From Burkholderiales bacterium (GTDB taxonomy: Bacteria; Pseudomonadota; Gammaproteobacteria; Burkholderiales; Casimicrobiaceae): 56,342 nt of DNA. A program made the position numbers and the translations under genes. The stretch is from contig JAISYH010000044.1 of assembly GCA_031270015.1 (NCBI GenBank), positions 1-56,342 on the forward strand, given 5' to 3'. The notes beneath the pieces were generated by a model. It searched no databases. It had not been told where the DNA came from and saw nothing but the letters and a program-made list of their open reading frames with translations. Below, piece after piece: positions 44,149-54,200 of this stretch (its first letter is position 1; every line of letters starts with the position of its first letter).

Positions 44149-44637
44149 TCACTTTCCATTTTTTAACCTGTTATTTAGCATTTGCATTCTTTTCTCGTGT
44201 TCTATTGCTTTCTGTTTTCTTTTTTCCTCTTGTTCTATGGCTCTCTGTTTTCTTTTCTCTTCTTCAGCGGCAACCAATTCTTTTTTCTCAGCTTCAAGGC
44301 GTGCTTGATGCTTCGCCTCGCGTGCTTTTTCTTTTTCGACTTTTCTAGCACGAAGCTCTTTATCAAACGCCTCCCCTCTTCCTTCTTCATATGCCTTTTT
44401 CCGGGCGTTCTCCAAAGCCTCTAATTCTTCCTTCGATTCAGCTAAATTGTCTATAAACATAAGAGGAGGCTTTTTTTTCCTTTCTTCCGCCCATTCTTTT
44501 TGTTTCTCCTGATGTAGCCTTCTCTGCGCCGCGTCTTCGGCTTTTATTCGCTCATAAACTTTATCTTCTTCGCTCTGACACGCCAACAAGGAAACCGACA
44601 GCAACGGAATCAGCATAAGTTTTAGTAAGTGTTTCAT
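44149..44637 (-). CDS. Coiled-coil lipoprotein in VirB5-VirB6 position (entry-exclusion-like)
   Basis: A 162-residue protein. The ATG at 44637 follows GGAG and lies two bases after the VirB5-like stop. The signal peptide ends in SLLACQ, a lipobox. Most of the rest is one long charged helix rich in Glu, Lys, Arg and Ala. In many plasmid operons a small lipoprotein for entry exclusion sits between virB5 and virB6, which suggests the role. It is longer than typical Eex proteins, and the identity is by position only. Confidence 0.55.
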   Translation of the reverse strand: MKHLLKLMLIPLLSVSLLACQSEEDKVYERIKAEDAAQRRLHQEKQKEWAEERKKKPPLMFIDNLAESKEELEALENARKKAYEEGRGEAFDKELRARKVEKEKAREAKHQARLEAEKKELVAAEEEKRKQRAIEQEEKRKQKAIEHEKRMQMLNNRLKNGK

Positions 44638-44639
44638 GA

Positions 44640-44975
44640 TTATCTCCACGTGATCGGTTTTAGCTCAGGAACGTTTTTTGTCGAAAAGTAGCGTTTATAT
44701 AACTGGGCTTCTTGTTCTTGCCGAATCAATTCTTGTTGTTCGGCGATACCAAGCATTACCATCAGTTCGCCCATCGCATTACTAATCGCCGACGTTTCGG
44801 CTTCCATTCGCGCCGTAAGATCGGCTGCCGCCTTAATGTCGTCGGTGCTGTCAATGCGGGTTTTTAAATCCTGAACATTCTTGATTCGTCCTTGCATCTT
44901 TTCAAACGACTTTTTCATGTTGGAAAGGGTTTGCGCCGGATTTTTCAACGCGGTTTGACAGTTCGCTTTTTCCAT
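44640..44975 (-). pseudogene. VirB5-like protein, C-terminal part
   Basis: A 111-codon frame without a signal peptide. The text MQGRIKNVQDLKTRIDSTDD, IKAAADLTARMEAETSAISN and IAEQQELIRQEQEAQLYKRY matches the C-terminal helical half of VirB5/TrbJ minor-pilus proteins. The usual N-terminus (about 100 residues with signal peptide) is absent, and stops lie upstream. It is probably a remnant, although it could still be translated from the ATG at 44975. Confidence 0.6.
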
Positions 44976-45008
44976 TGAGTCCTCGATCAGCAATAATCGA
45001 ACACCGTG

Positions 45009-45017
45009 ATTATATCA
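45009..45017 (-). promoter_or_regulatory. Extended -10 element facing the VirB5-like fragment
   Basis: On the minus strand this reads TGATATAAT, a good extended -10 about 34 bp before the ATG at 44975. The usual -35 is not clear. Confidence 0.4.
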
Positions 45018-45141
45018 TAAAATCTTTTTACAATGCCATAGAGATTGAGCGACATTCAACCATCGATGGTGAAAGAATCTCGCTTCTTCTTGTCTCGTTT
45101 TGAGCTATGATTCATCTTTCCTTTTGACGGAATATCGGCAT

Positions 45142-46116
45142 ATGAAACAAACATTCCTTGAATTCGAGCAACCCATTGCGGAACTTCAAGCCAAAATCGA
45201 CGAGCTGCGTTGTGTCGATGAAGACCCCGCTGTCGATATTTCCGAGGAGATCGACCGTTTACAAGAAAAAAGCGATCAACTGATCGAAGACATCTACAGC
45301 AAACTGAACGCTTGGCAGATCACGCAAGTGGCGCGGCATCCGCAACGCCCCTATACGCTGGATTACATCGAGGCGTTGTTCGCTGATTTTCACGAATTGC
45401 ACGGTGACCGCACTTTCGCCGATGACGCCGCGATCGTAGGCGGCTTCGCGCGTTTCAACGACAAGCCGTGTATGGTGATCGGGCATCAAAAGGGGCGCGA
45501 TACCAAAGAAAAAATCCACCGTAATTTTGGTATGCCGCGTCCTGAAGGTTATCGCAAGGCGTTACGCTTGATGAAGCTGGCGGAAAAATTTGACCTGCCG
45601 ATTTTCACTTTTGTCGATACGCCTGGCGCTTATCCAGGGATTGGCGCTGAAGAGCGCGGGCAATCCGAAGCGATCGGGCGGAATCTGTACGAAATGTCGG
45701 CATTGCGCGTGCCGATTATCGTGACCGTGATCGGTGAGGGTGGTTCGGGCGGCGCATTGGCATTGTCGGTCGGTGATCTGATGTTCATGTTGCAATACTC
45801 GATTTACTCTGTCATCTCGCCGGAAGGTTGCGCGTCGATTCTCTGGAAATCACCCGCGTTCGCGCCGGAAGCCGCCGAAACGCTGGGGATTACCGCTGAG
45901 AAGCTCAAACAACTCGATTTGATCGACGAAATCGTCCCCGAACCTTTGGGGGGGGCGCATCGCAACCACGAAGAAATGATGATGACCTTGAAAGATATCC
46001 TTACCGATGCGCTGAAAAAACTCAATGCGATATCCGTATCCAAACGGCTCGCGCTGCGCAACGAAAAAATCATGAGCTTCGGCAAATTCAAAGAGAACGA
46101 TAAAACTGCGGCGTGA
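45142..46116 (+). CDS. accA: Acetyl-CoA carboxylase carboxyltransferase subunit alpha
   Basis: A 324-residue protein of standard AccA length. The start at 45142 ([20 protein letters not shown]) matches the family. Carboxyltransferase motifs include [54 protein letters not shown] and [11 protein letters not shown]. With AccD it transfers the carboxyl group from biotin to acetyl-CoA, the first step in fatty acid synthesis. An eight-G run at about 45947-45954 lies inside the gene but keeps the frame. Confidence 0.97.
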   Translation: MKQTFLEFEQPIAELQAKIDELRCVDEDPAVDISEEIDRLQEKSDQLIEDIYSKLNAWQITQVARHPQRPYTLDYIEALFADFHELHGDRTFADDAAIVGGFARFNDKPCMVIGHQKGRDTKEKIHRNFGMPRPEGYRKALRLMKLAEKFDLPIFTFVDTPGAYPGIGAEERGQSEAIGRNLYEMSALRVPIIVTVIGEGGSGGALALSVGDLMFMLQYSIYSVISPEGCASILWKSPAFAPEAAETLGITAEKLKQLDLIDEIVPEPLGGAHRNHEEMMMTLKDILTDALKKLNAISVSKRLALRNEKIMSFGKFKENDKTAA

Positions 46117-46140
46117 GATAAATCGACTACGCCAAAGTCT

Positions 46141-46206
46141 TTAGATCAGATCGAGAAAGAAAAGGGCGTAGGCTTCTTGATAGATGCTCCCCGAATCAGG
46201 TTTTAC
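46141..46206 (-). pseudogene. Distal part of a small frame split by the IS element
   Basis: On the minus strand, codons from 46206 down to the stop at 46141-46143 read VKPDSGSIYQEAYALFFLDL and one more residue. The composition is protein-like. Removing the IS between 46207 and 47973 joins it in frame to the start at 47988. The product is not recognised. Confidence 0.35.
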
Positions 46207-46245
46207 TTTAATCAATTGTCGTAATTTATCTGTCGCGCCGTAAAA

Positions 46246-46264
46246 CCCCGTCCTTCAGGGCGGA
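46246..46264. other. Left-end hairpin of the IS element
   Basis: CCCGTCC-TTCA-GGGCGG forms an imperfect hairpin of the kind TnpA binds at IS605-family ends. A similar one lies at the right end. Confidence 0.6.
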
Positions 46265-46289
46265 GATATAAGGCGTAACGGCACAGCCG

Positions 46290-46706
46290 TTATCCAGGCG
46301 TTCTTTGTTGTTCAATATATTGCCGAATAATGGTGATTGGTGCGCCACCACAACTGCCAGCAAAATACGATGGCGACCATAAGCTGCTTCCCCATAATTT
46401 GTGCTTGATGGTTGAATAGTGTTTTTTTCTGATCATACGGCTAGACACTCCTTTAAGGCTATTCACAAGGTTGGATATAGCAACCTTTGGCGGGTAATTG
46501 ACCAGCAAATGCACATGATCATCTTCGCCGTCAAACTCTATAAGCTGGGCTTCAAAGTCATTGCAGACTTTGGTAAATATGGGGCGCATATCTTCAAGTA
46601 TGGTTTTTGTAAGCACATTTCTGCGGTACTTTGTGACAAATACCAAATGAATGTGCATATTAAAAATACAGTGTCTGCCGTGGCGTATATCTGATTGACT
46701 GCTCAT
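46290..46706 (-). CDS. tnpA: IS200/IS605 Y1 transposase TnpA
   Basis: A 138-residue HUH-type single-strand transposase. The HUH motif is DHVHLLV (His64 and His66), and the catalytic Tyr130 is in IIRQYIEQQ. The start CIFNMHIHLVFVTKYRRNV is typical. The length is normal and no break is seen, so it is likely active. It cuts and joins the element as single-stranded DNA at short target motifs. Confidence 0.92.
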   Translation of the reverse strand: MSSQSDIRHGRHCIFNMHIHLVFVTKYRRNVLTKTILEDMRPIFTKVCNDFEAQLIEFDGEDDHVHLLVNYPPKVAISNLVNSLKGVSSRMIRKKHYSTIKHKLWGSSLWSPSYFAGSCGGAPITIIRQYIEQQRTPG

Positions 46707-46722
46707 AGACCAATAGTATAAT
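46695..46722 (+). promoter_or_regulatory. Strong promoter of tnpB, predicted start at the ATG
   Basis: TTGACT (46695-46700), a 16-bp spacer and a perfect TATAAT (46717-46722) are present. Transcription would begin at about 46729, the A of the tnpB ATG, so the mRNA may be leaderless. The -35 box lies inside the 5' end of tnpA. Confidence 0.7.
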
Positions 46723-46728
46723 TAATGT

Positions 46729-47931
46729 ATGCAGCTTAAAAAAGCCTTTAAATACGAACTTATGCCCAAAGGTGAGCATATCCGCAAGATGAAGCAGTTT
46801 TGCGGTTGTGCTCGTTTCGTGTTTAATAAGGCGCTGGCTTGGCAAAATGATCAATACCTAGCGGACAACAATTTTAAATTTGGCTACACCAAGATAGCCA
46901 ATTTGTTGCCCGCATGGAAAGAGGAGTTCAAATGGCTTGGGTCTTGCCATAGTCAGGTATTGCAGCAATCTCTTAAAGACCTGGAGTCGTCATTTCGCAA
47001 TTTCTTTCGCAAGCAGTCTGATTTTCCTAAATTCAAGAAGAAGGGCTTGCGTGATAGCTTTCGGTTTCCTCAAGGATTTAAGCTCGATGAGAATAATAGC
47101 CGCCTCTATTTACCTAAAATAGGCTGGGTGCGCTATCGTAATAGCCGTGCAGTTGTTGGCACAATCAAAAACGTAACAATCAGCCAAAAATGCGGGAAAT
47201 GGTATGCGTCGCTGCAAACAGAGTTTGGTGTAGATAATCCAGTTCCTTGTGGTGGCGAAGTGGGTATTGATATGGGAATAGCCAGATTTGCCACATTGAG
47301 CGATGGGACATATTTTGAACCAAGAAACAGTTTCAAGCATTACCAGCAGCAGCTAGCCAGGCTGCAAAAACAAATGAGCCACAAGGTCAAATTCAGTAGA
47401 AATTGGCTCAAGGCAAAAAGCAAGATTTCTAAACTTCACTCCTGTATTGCCAATACCAGACGAGACTACCTTCACAAAATCTCAACTCAAATTAGCCAAA
47501 ACCACGCGATAGTGTATGTTGAAGATTTGAAGGTCAGTAATATGTCCAAGTCTGCTAAAGGCAATAGTGAGTGTCACGGCAAGATGGTGAAACAAAAGTC
47601 AGGTCTTAACCGCTCAATTCTGGATCAGTCATGGTTTGAATTCAGGAGGCAGCTTGACTATAAGCTGCTTTGGCATGGTGGTCATCTTGTGGGGGTTGAC
47701 CCGAAAAACACCAGTCGCACTTGCCCGGCATGCGGGCATATCAGCAAAGACAATCGCCAGTCGCAATCTCACTTTGAGTGTATGGAATGTGGTTTTACAT
47801 CCAATGCGGACGAAGTAGGAGCGATTAACATATTAAGGGCAGGACGTGCCCAGCTAGCCTGTGAAGTGAACGATGCAGTAATGTCGTCAGCAGCAGGAAC
47901 CCACCGAGGTGAGTTAGCTGCTTGCAGCTAA
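46729..47931 (+). CDS. tnpB: TnpB RNA-guided nuclease
   Basis: A 400-residue TnpB, the ancestor type of Cas12. RuvC residues are present: Asp181 in GIDMGIARFA, Glu265 in VYVEDLKVSN and Asp361 in SNADEVGAINIL. The zinc finger is CPAC (332-335) and CMEC (351-354). The N-terminal part (GCARFVFNKALAWQN, FPKFKKKG) is typical. The frame is intact. It would cut DNA next to the target motif using an omega-RNA made from the 3' end of the element, which favours retention of the element. No ribosome site is seen. Confidence 0.95.
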   Translation: MQLKKAFKYELMPKGEHIRKMKQFCGCARFVFNKALAWQNDQYLADNNFKFGYTKIANLLPAWKEEFKWLGSCHSQVLQQSLKDLESSFRNFFRKQSDFPKFKKKGLRDSFRFPQGFKLDENNSRLYLPKIGWVRYRNSRAVVGTIKNVTISQKCGKWYASLQTEFGVDNPVPCGGEVGIDMGIARFATLSDGTYFEPRNSFKHYQQQLARLQKQMSHKVKFSRNWLKAKSKISKLHSCIANTRRDYLHKISTQISQNHAIVYVEDLKVSNMSKSAKGNSECHGKMVKQKSGLNRSILDQSWFEFRRQLDYKLLWHGGHLVGVDPKNTSRTCPACGHISKDNRQSQSHFECMECGFTSNADEVGAINILRAGRAQLACEVNDAVMSSAAGTHRGELAACS

Positions 47932-47990
47932 CCACGGTAGGAATCCCCTTCCTTTAGGGAGGGGAGGACGTCAATGCGGTTTAGCCATGG
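47830..47990 (+). ncRNA. Probable omega-RNA of TnpB with guide in the flank
   Basis: By analogy with characterised TnpB elements, the RNA scaffold overlaps the end of tnpB and the right end, including the hairpin CCCCTTCC-TTTA-GGGAGGGG and GGACGTCA. The guide would be about 16 bases of flanking DNA from 47974 on. The 5' boundary is a guess. Confidence 0.5.
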
Positions 47991-48220
47991 AATTTTCACC
48001 TCGATGCGGAAAATTCCTGTTTGAGAAAATGTAACTCACATCTTTTGATAAAAATAATAAGCGCTACGGCATAATGATAGTTGTGTAACATACATATATC
48101 AGGTATCGTGTGACAGCGTTTATTATGACATGATTGTCGAGAGTTCACTTTACATACTGTCGATGAGTGATTTTTTTAATTGTTCCGACATTTTATTCAT
48201 TTCTATTTGAGAGATTTGGC
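47974..48220. other. Spacer between the IS element and the RHS gene
   Basis: AT-rich. At 47974-47988 the minus strand holds the start of the split small frame (ATG at 47988, GAGGTG eight bases before it). TTGATA at 48045 and CATAAT at 48070 may be weak promoter boxes for the RHS gene, but the 19-bp spacer is long. Nothing else is recognised. Confidence 0.4.
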
Positions 48221-51200
48221 ATGAGACTTCTTCAACATAAAATTTGTTTTCTGGCTTCTTTGGTATTTCTCAACGTTTCTATTTTTTCTGGTTTTGTGCA
48301 GGCGGCAAACTATATTAATGAAACGGCGCCGCAAACTGAAAAAACCGTTGGAGAAGCGCAAAAGGAGATACTTGCTGGAAAAATAAAAGAGCCTACGTCA
48401 AAGCCGACTGTCTCGGAAGCTAAAAAAGCGGCGATAAAAGCTAGATTGGAAGAGCGGCTTGAATTAGAAAAGAAGATACTTTCCTCGATAGCTCGTGGAA
48501 TAAACGCGGAAAAAGATATTGAGATCTGGTTGGCTTCTTTCGGCAATGCGGAAATTTCTGAACAAATCAAAAAGAAAAAAAGTCATGGATATTCGTTGCA
48601 AGATGCGCTAAAGAAAATCGAAGAACAATTAAATGATGACAATCAGGACACAGGGACATGGATTGAGCTTTTATCTTCGGCGCGCCGGCAACTTGAGCAA
48701 GATTTTTTTCAAATAAATCTGATATTAGAAGAGCTCCCGGAAGTCTATAGATTAAAACAGGAAGAAATTGAAGCAGAGATATCATTTAATCTGGATCATT
48801 TTGAATCTCTTCTGGTCATGCAGCCTCTCGATAAGCGGGCGATTCAGGAGGCTTTGGATAAGATTTTAGCAACCAATATCAAAGAGCCGGTTTTAGGGAA
48901 GCAATTATTACCCGTTCGTCGCGGCGCTCTGAAAGAAATGGTTGATGCGACAAGTATTGAAGCGAACACATATAAAGCCTTTCCTATAAATGTTATTCCA
49001 GAAGAGATAAAAGTTCAGGCCGGACTGCTCAACAATGATCCGCAAGCGATCACTCATTTTGTGCGCAGCGATATTTCTTCTCAGTGGTACAGCGGTTCCC
49101 GTAAGGGCGCGCTTGGAACATTAAACAGTAGGGCGGGGAACGCTGAGGACAAATCGGACTTGCTCGTCCAACTGTTGAGAGCGGCAGGTTTTGAAGCCCG
49201 TTATGTCTACGGAGAAATGCGTCAGTCAACGACGCTGCTGGCGGAAATGCTTGGCGTTGACGTTTTGCGCGTTGAAGAGGCGCTCCGCCTATCGGGTATC
49301 GCTTTTTTACCAATGGCGTATGATCAAATAGTAATTGATCATACCTGGGTCCGTTGGAATGATGAGGATATTGATGTTTTTTGGAATGAGAAAACTTCTT
49401 TCTGGCAAGGACTTGGATTTAATTCTTTTGAATCAGAGTTACTACGTTCAAATTATTTGAGAGAACCGCAAAAGGTAGATTTTGGATATTATATTTCATC
49501 TTTCTTTCCTCTAAGCAAAGCTGTTTTTGCGCCTAAAGCAAAACCGCAAAATATTGCGACATCGATACAATCTGTTCAATGGGAAGGAGACGAGCTTCCA
49601 CAAAGCAGACGGGTTACCGTAAGTATCGAAATCAATAAGGGTGATAAACGGGTTTTTTTCGCTCAGTCTTTTTTGAGGGATATTGTCAATAAACAGACTT
49701 CTTTGTCTTATATTGCCGCCAACGCTGACGATCAGAGGCTCATCGATGCTTTTGGCGGTTTAGAGAGAACGCCGCCTTATCTATTCAAAGTTGTTCCCGC
49801 GTTAAAAATAGGCGGAAAGATTATTGAACAATCGGATATTGGCGTACAGCTTGGCGATGAGTTAAATATCAAAATCACGTTCAATACACCGCTGGGTGGT
49901 GAAGTTGTCGAACAAAACATGATTGCCGGCGGTTATCATGTTTTTGGTATCGGCGCGCCGGAAGTTGAAAGAACATATCACGATGATTTATCTCAGGAAG
50001 CCATGGCAGCGTCTTTGTTGGATGGCGTGGCTGTTGCTTATGCGCGGGAATGGAAAAAAACGGAAGAACAACTCAATACGTGGCTAGGGATTGTTGATTT
50101 CAATCTACTCCCCTCGCTGATTATGGTAAACAATGAATATACCTATAATTCGGTAGGGATGATTAAACTATCGCGTTACTGGCGTGGGGTCAGTATAGAT
50201 GCGCTATTGCGGACAGCGGAACCGGTAAGCGTATTATCTACGGAAATGCAATCAGAGCAAGAGGCGGCAACACGACAATGGTTGAGATTGTCCGCATTAC
50301 AAGGTTCCAGCCTTGAGCATACCGTATTCGAAATGTTATTTCGTACAGAGGCGCTATCCGCAAACAAAGCGTTGACTTTTCCTGATGTGAAAACTATTGA
50401 TGTTGACGCGTCGAACCTTTCTATATTGAAGGGTTTTGGACATCAAGAAACGGTGATCGATGCAATATCCAAGCAGGTAGAGCGGGGATTGACCGTAAGA
50501 ATAATAGAAACGCCGCTATCGCTTCCCGGGTGGCGGGGATCGGCTTGGCATGCGGAAGATGATGAAACGGGCGGAAGTGGATATTTTCTTTCTGGCGGTC
50601 TTGCGGGAGGCGTGACGCTCGATCAATGGCAGATGCCATTTGTTGCGGACACCCTGAGAAATGCTTATCACCCGTTGAAAAGTGATCCTTATTCCGGAGT
50701 TTCCATGGAAATAACGGGGAATGGACAAGCGGGTATCGTCGATAAAACCTTATCTGAATCTATTTCTGTGCGCGTTCTTGATGTATTCGGGCAGCCCGTT
50801 CCAGATGCGCCGGTTGTGTTTATTGCCGTAGAAGGAGCGCTTGGACAGGGCGGGTCAGAAGGAGAAGAAATAGAAACGACTACTGACGCTTTCGGTTTTG
50901 CGACGGTATCTTGGCGGTTAGGAAAACACACGTTTGATGTCGATGGCTTGGCGACGTATGGAAAAATAAATGCCAATGATGAATATCCGACGCGATATGG
51001 CGTTCATAGAATAATCGCCTGGTTTGCCTCAATCAATGGCGAGTGGAAAAGTTCATGGATTCAAGCGGTCGCTTTGCCGGATACTCCGGTTTTATTTGAG
51101 CGGATCGATCAATTCCCGATTACCAATATTCTCCCGGGCGATGGCGTAGGCGCCAATCTTTTTTCTATACGAGACCCATTTGAGAACCCGGTCGCCAATG

Positions 51201-54200
51201 CGGACGTCAGCGCGGTAGCCAATGAACCGGTAGCCAACTGCCCGATGATGCATTCGTGGTCATTAGAAAAAGCGTTGCTGACAGCCAATCGGGCGGAAGA
51301 GTGCAATATCACGCTTCCGGTTTATGGAGAATGCGGTGAGTTTCAAGCCTCTCGAAGAAGTAATGCCTATGGACAGGCGGTGTTCAATATTTTTGTCGGC
51401 AAAGTTTATAACGCTGTTTTCCCGGTGACGTATACGCAGGGGAGCAATTCTCTGGTGATCAATTACCAGACGACGACCACTCCGGATTGTCTTTCGCATC
51501 CTATGCAGCTTCATACGAGTTACTCATCTATCGCGGATGACGTGGGTTTACAGGCTGTCGCCGCGGGGCGGCAGTTTCCCAAACCAATTGGCGCGCGTTT
51601 GATTCATGTACGGCCTAAAGTACAGGCGCTATCAACCGGGGAGACATGCTATTTCAGGCATCGCTCGGACGTCATAATTACGCTTCCCACTACGGCTACC
51701 GCGCAATTCACGGTAGATAACGGCGGCAGCGCAACGCCAGCGGTTCGGGAAAGCGTCAATGGCGCGTTTACGAGCTATATCAATACTGCCTCATCGCCTG
51801 CCGCGCATCAGGTCGGATTCAGCGCTACCGCCTATAATGTCGTGACAGATATCATTACCACGCCCAGAACTTGTAGTGTCGAATTTACGAATGGAAGCCT
51901 GGAAACGCACGCGCCGAATATAGGGACTATTTACGGACTCAAGGCGACGATCAATTCAATTTCTCCTAGTCCGATCCGGTTGAATAGTAATGGGGCGAAC
52001 GCTGATCCGATTACATTTGATTTCACAATCGATCCGCCTACCTATCCAGGTCGCTCTGCGGCGATTGAAATTCATAATAATGAAGGCTTATATGCTGCTT
52101 TGAATGGATTCCATTCTGTCGGCGGTGTCAAGCAACAAAGTCTGGCGGCAAACAGTTTGAGGCTCGATTCAACCAAGCGGGGCTGGTTTGCGAGACTGGT
52201 ATTAAACGGAGGCACTCACGCCGAAACCATTTCCGCTGATAAATCATTCAGTCTCGATCAAGAAGATGAGCAGATCATTACATTTTTTAATCGCAGAGTA
52301 GACCTGTACAGCTATCAGGATATTAATAATGCGCGTCTTTGCCAACGAGACGCTTTGGTCAAGTTTTCGCTTTCGCGTTCAGCCAGAGTGACTTTAACCG
52401 CGCAACCTTATAGTGACGCGACGCCGATACTGGATCGGGAACCCGATCTTGTCAACGTGCCTATCGTTCTCATCGATGATGAATCATATGGCAAGGGGAC
52501 TTTTGCCTATGCGGTTCCCAAAGGGTCATTACTACCGCGTAAAAACGGCTACAAATTGGTTTTGACGGCAGTCGATGCCGAAGATGAACATTACTCTGAG
52601 TCAAAGTCCGGATTGCTCACTGTTCGGGTGGACATTCGTGATCAATTAGCCGTTGGTTCTGTAATGATCAAAGGGGTGAATACCCATAATGGCGTGTTGG
52701 TACACCAAGGTCCAAGTATCGCGGTAAAAGGCCGCGGACCAAAATTGACGTTCATACCAACCTATTCCGGCGCATCGGGTTCGATGATGGGACCATTGGG
52801 GTTTAACTGGGATCATAATTTCTCGGCGAGTATTACGCAAAACAGTTGCGGCGATATTGTCGTGTCTACCGGCGATACAGGCGCTGTATTATTCATCAAA
52901 GATAAAAAGGTTTGGAAGCCGGGGGTTGGCTATCACGCGACACTTATCGAATCGAGTAACGGCGACGCTTTTGATTTTTACAGCAAAGACGGAACACACT
53001 ACCATTTTGCCAAAACGCTCGCATCGATCATCTGGGCGAATATTGGTAATAACCGTTATACGGAGACCGGTCAGGAAAGCGCTTCGACGATTCGTGATGC
53101 GCAGTGGCGGCTGGCGTCGATTGAAGACCCCAATGGCAATAAGCTGACGCTTCACTACGAAGCGAACAACAGTGAAGCGCGTCTCATATCGGTTGAAGAC
53201 GATACGGGGCGAAGCTTTGACTTTACCTATACTGAAAAGATTTTCGCGCCGGATGTCGAAAAAAGCATCAAGGTGATCGATCATATTAATGGACCGGGGA
53301 ACTTGCGCTTGTCTTTTGATTACGATGAGCTTGGCAATCTGGTTGAGATCGGGCGTTCAGGCGGCTTGGTAGAGAAGTACGATTACAGTACCGATGAAGT
53401 TTATTCGAAACGTCATTACATTACGGCAATTACCAATGGTCTTGGAACGAAAACGGATTACGATTATGTCGATTTTGACGAACTGCTTCCTGGATTGAAT
53501 AATCCGCTGCCGACCAACCGCGTCGAGTCGATTCGTTCGGCGGATGGCGGCGTCACCACTTTTTCTTACAATGGTAAACGGCAGGACTTGGAAAAAGTGG
53601 CCACGGTTATAGAAAGGGGCGATCAAGATCGTATCACCACCTACACTCTGAACAAATACGGCGCGCCGCTTAAAATAACCAGCCCGGCAGGAACGGTCAA
53701 TATGGTCTGGAAGGCGAACGATGTGTTGATGGAGCGCAAAACCGACGCGCGCGGCACGACGACGAACTATACCTACGACGCGGCGGGCAATATTTTGACC
53801 GAGCGCTTATCGGGCAATGGCGCGACACGCAATTTGTCCAATACCTGGCGAATCCAAACGACAGCCCCTTATATCAAAAACCTTTTGACACGACATACCG
53901 ATGGCAAAAGCACCGCGCACAGCTATACCTACGATAATGCGGGCAACCTGCTTTCTGAAACGCATGGATCGGGCACCGCGAGGAACGTAAAAAACTATAC
54001 CTATGATGGAAAAGGCGACCGTGTCACGATGAAGGATGGGCTGAATAACATCACCACGTATACGTATGATACCTACGGATTGCCTAAAACGATTACCGAT
54101 CCCGAAGGCAATGTGACCTCTACCAATCATGACGATCAAGGACGTTTGGTTTCGCAAACAGATGCGTACGGCAATACCACGACATTGACTTATAACGATC

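Larger units (their letters stand above)
46207..47973. mobile_element. IS200/IS605-family element with divergent tnpA and tnpB
   Basis: An apparently complete element of the IS605 type. It holds a Y1 transposase on the minus strand and TnpB on the plus strand. A left-end hairpin lies near 46246-46264 and a right-end hairpin near 47945-47964. Boundaries are inferred: TTTAC at 46202-46206 would be the target motif, and TCA at 47971-47973 the right cleavage end. Such elements leave no target duplication, so the ends need comparison with an empty site. Confidence 0.75.

Noticed and set aside
43943-44308. Plus-strand frame starting with a His-rich stretch after menA
   Set aside because: It is the complement of the VirB6-like and lipoprotein sequence on the minus strand. 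The His run comes from the Met-rich stretch of the VirB6 helix read backwards.
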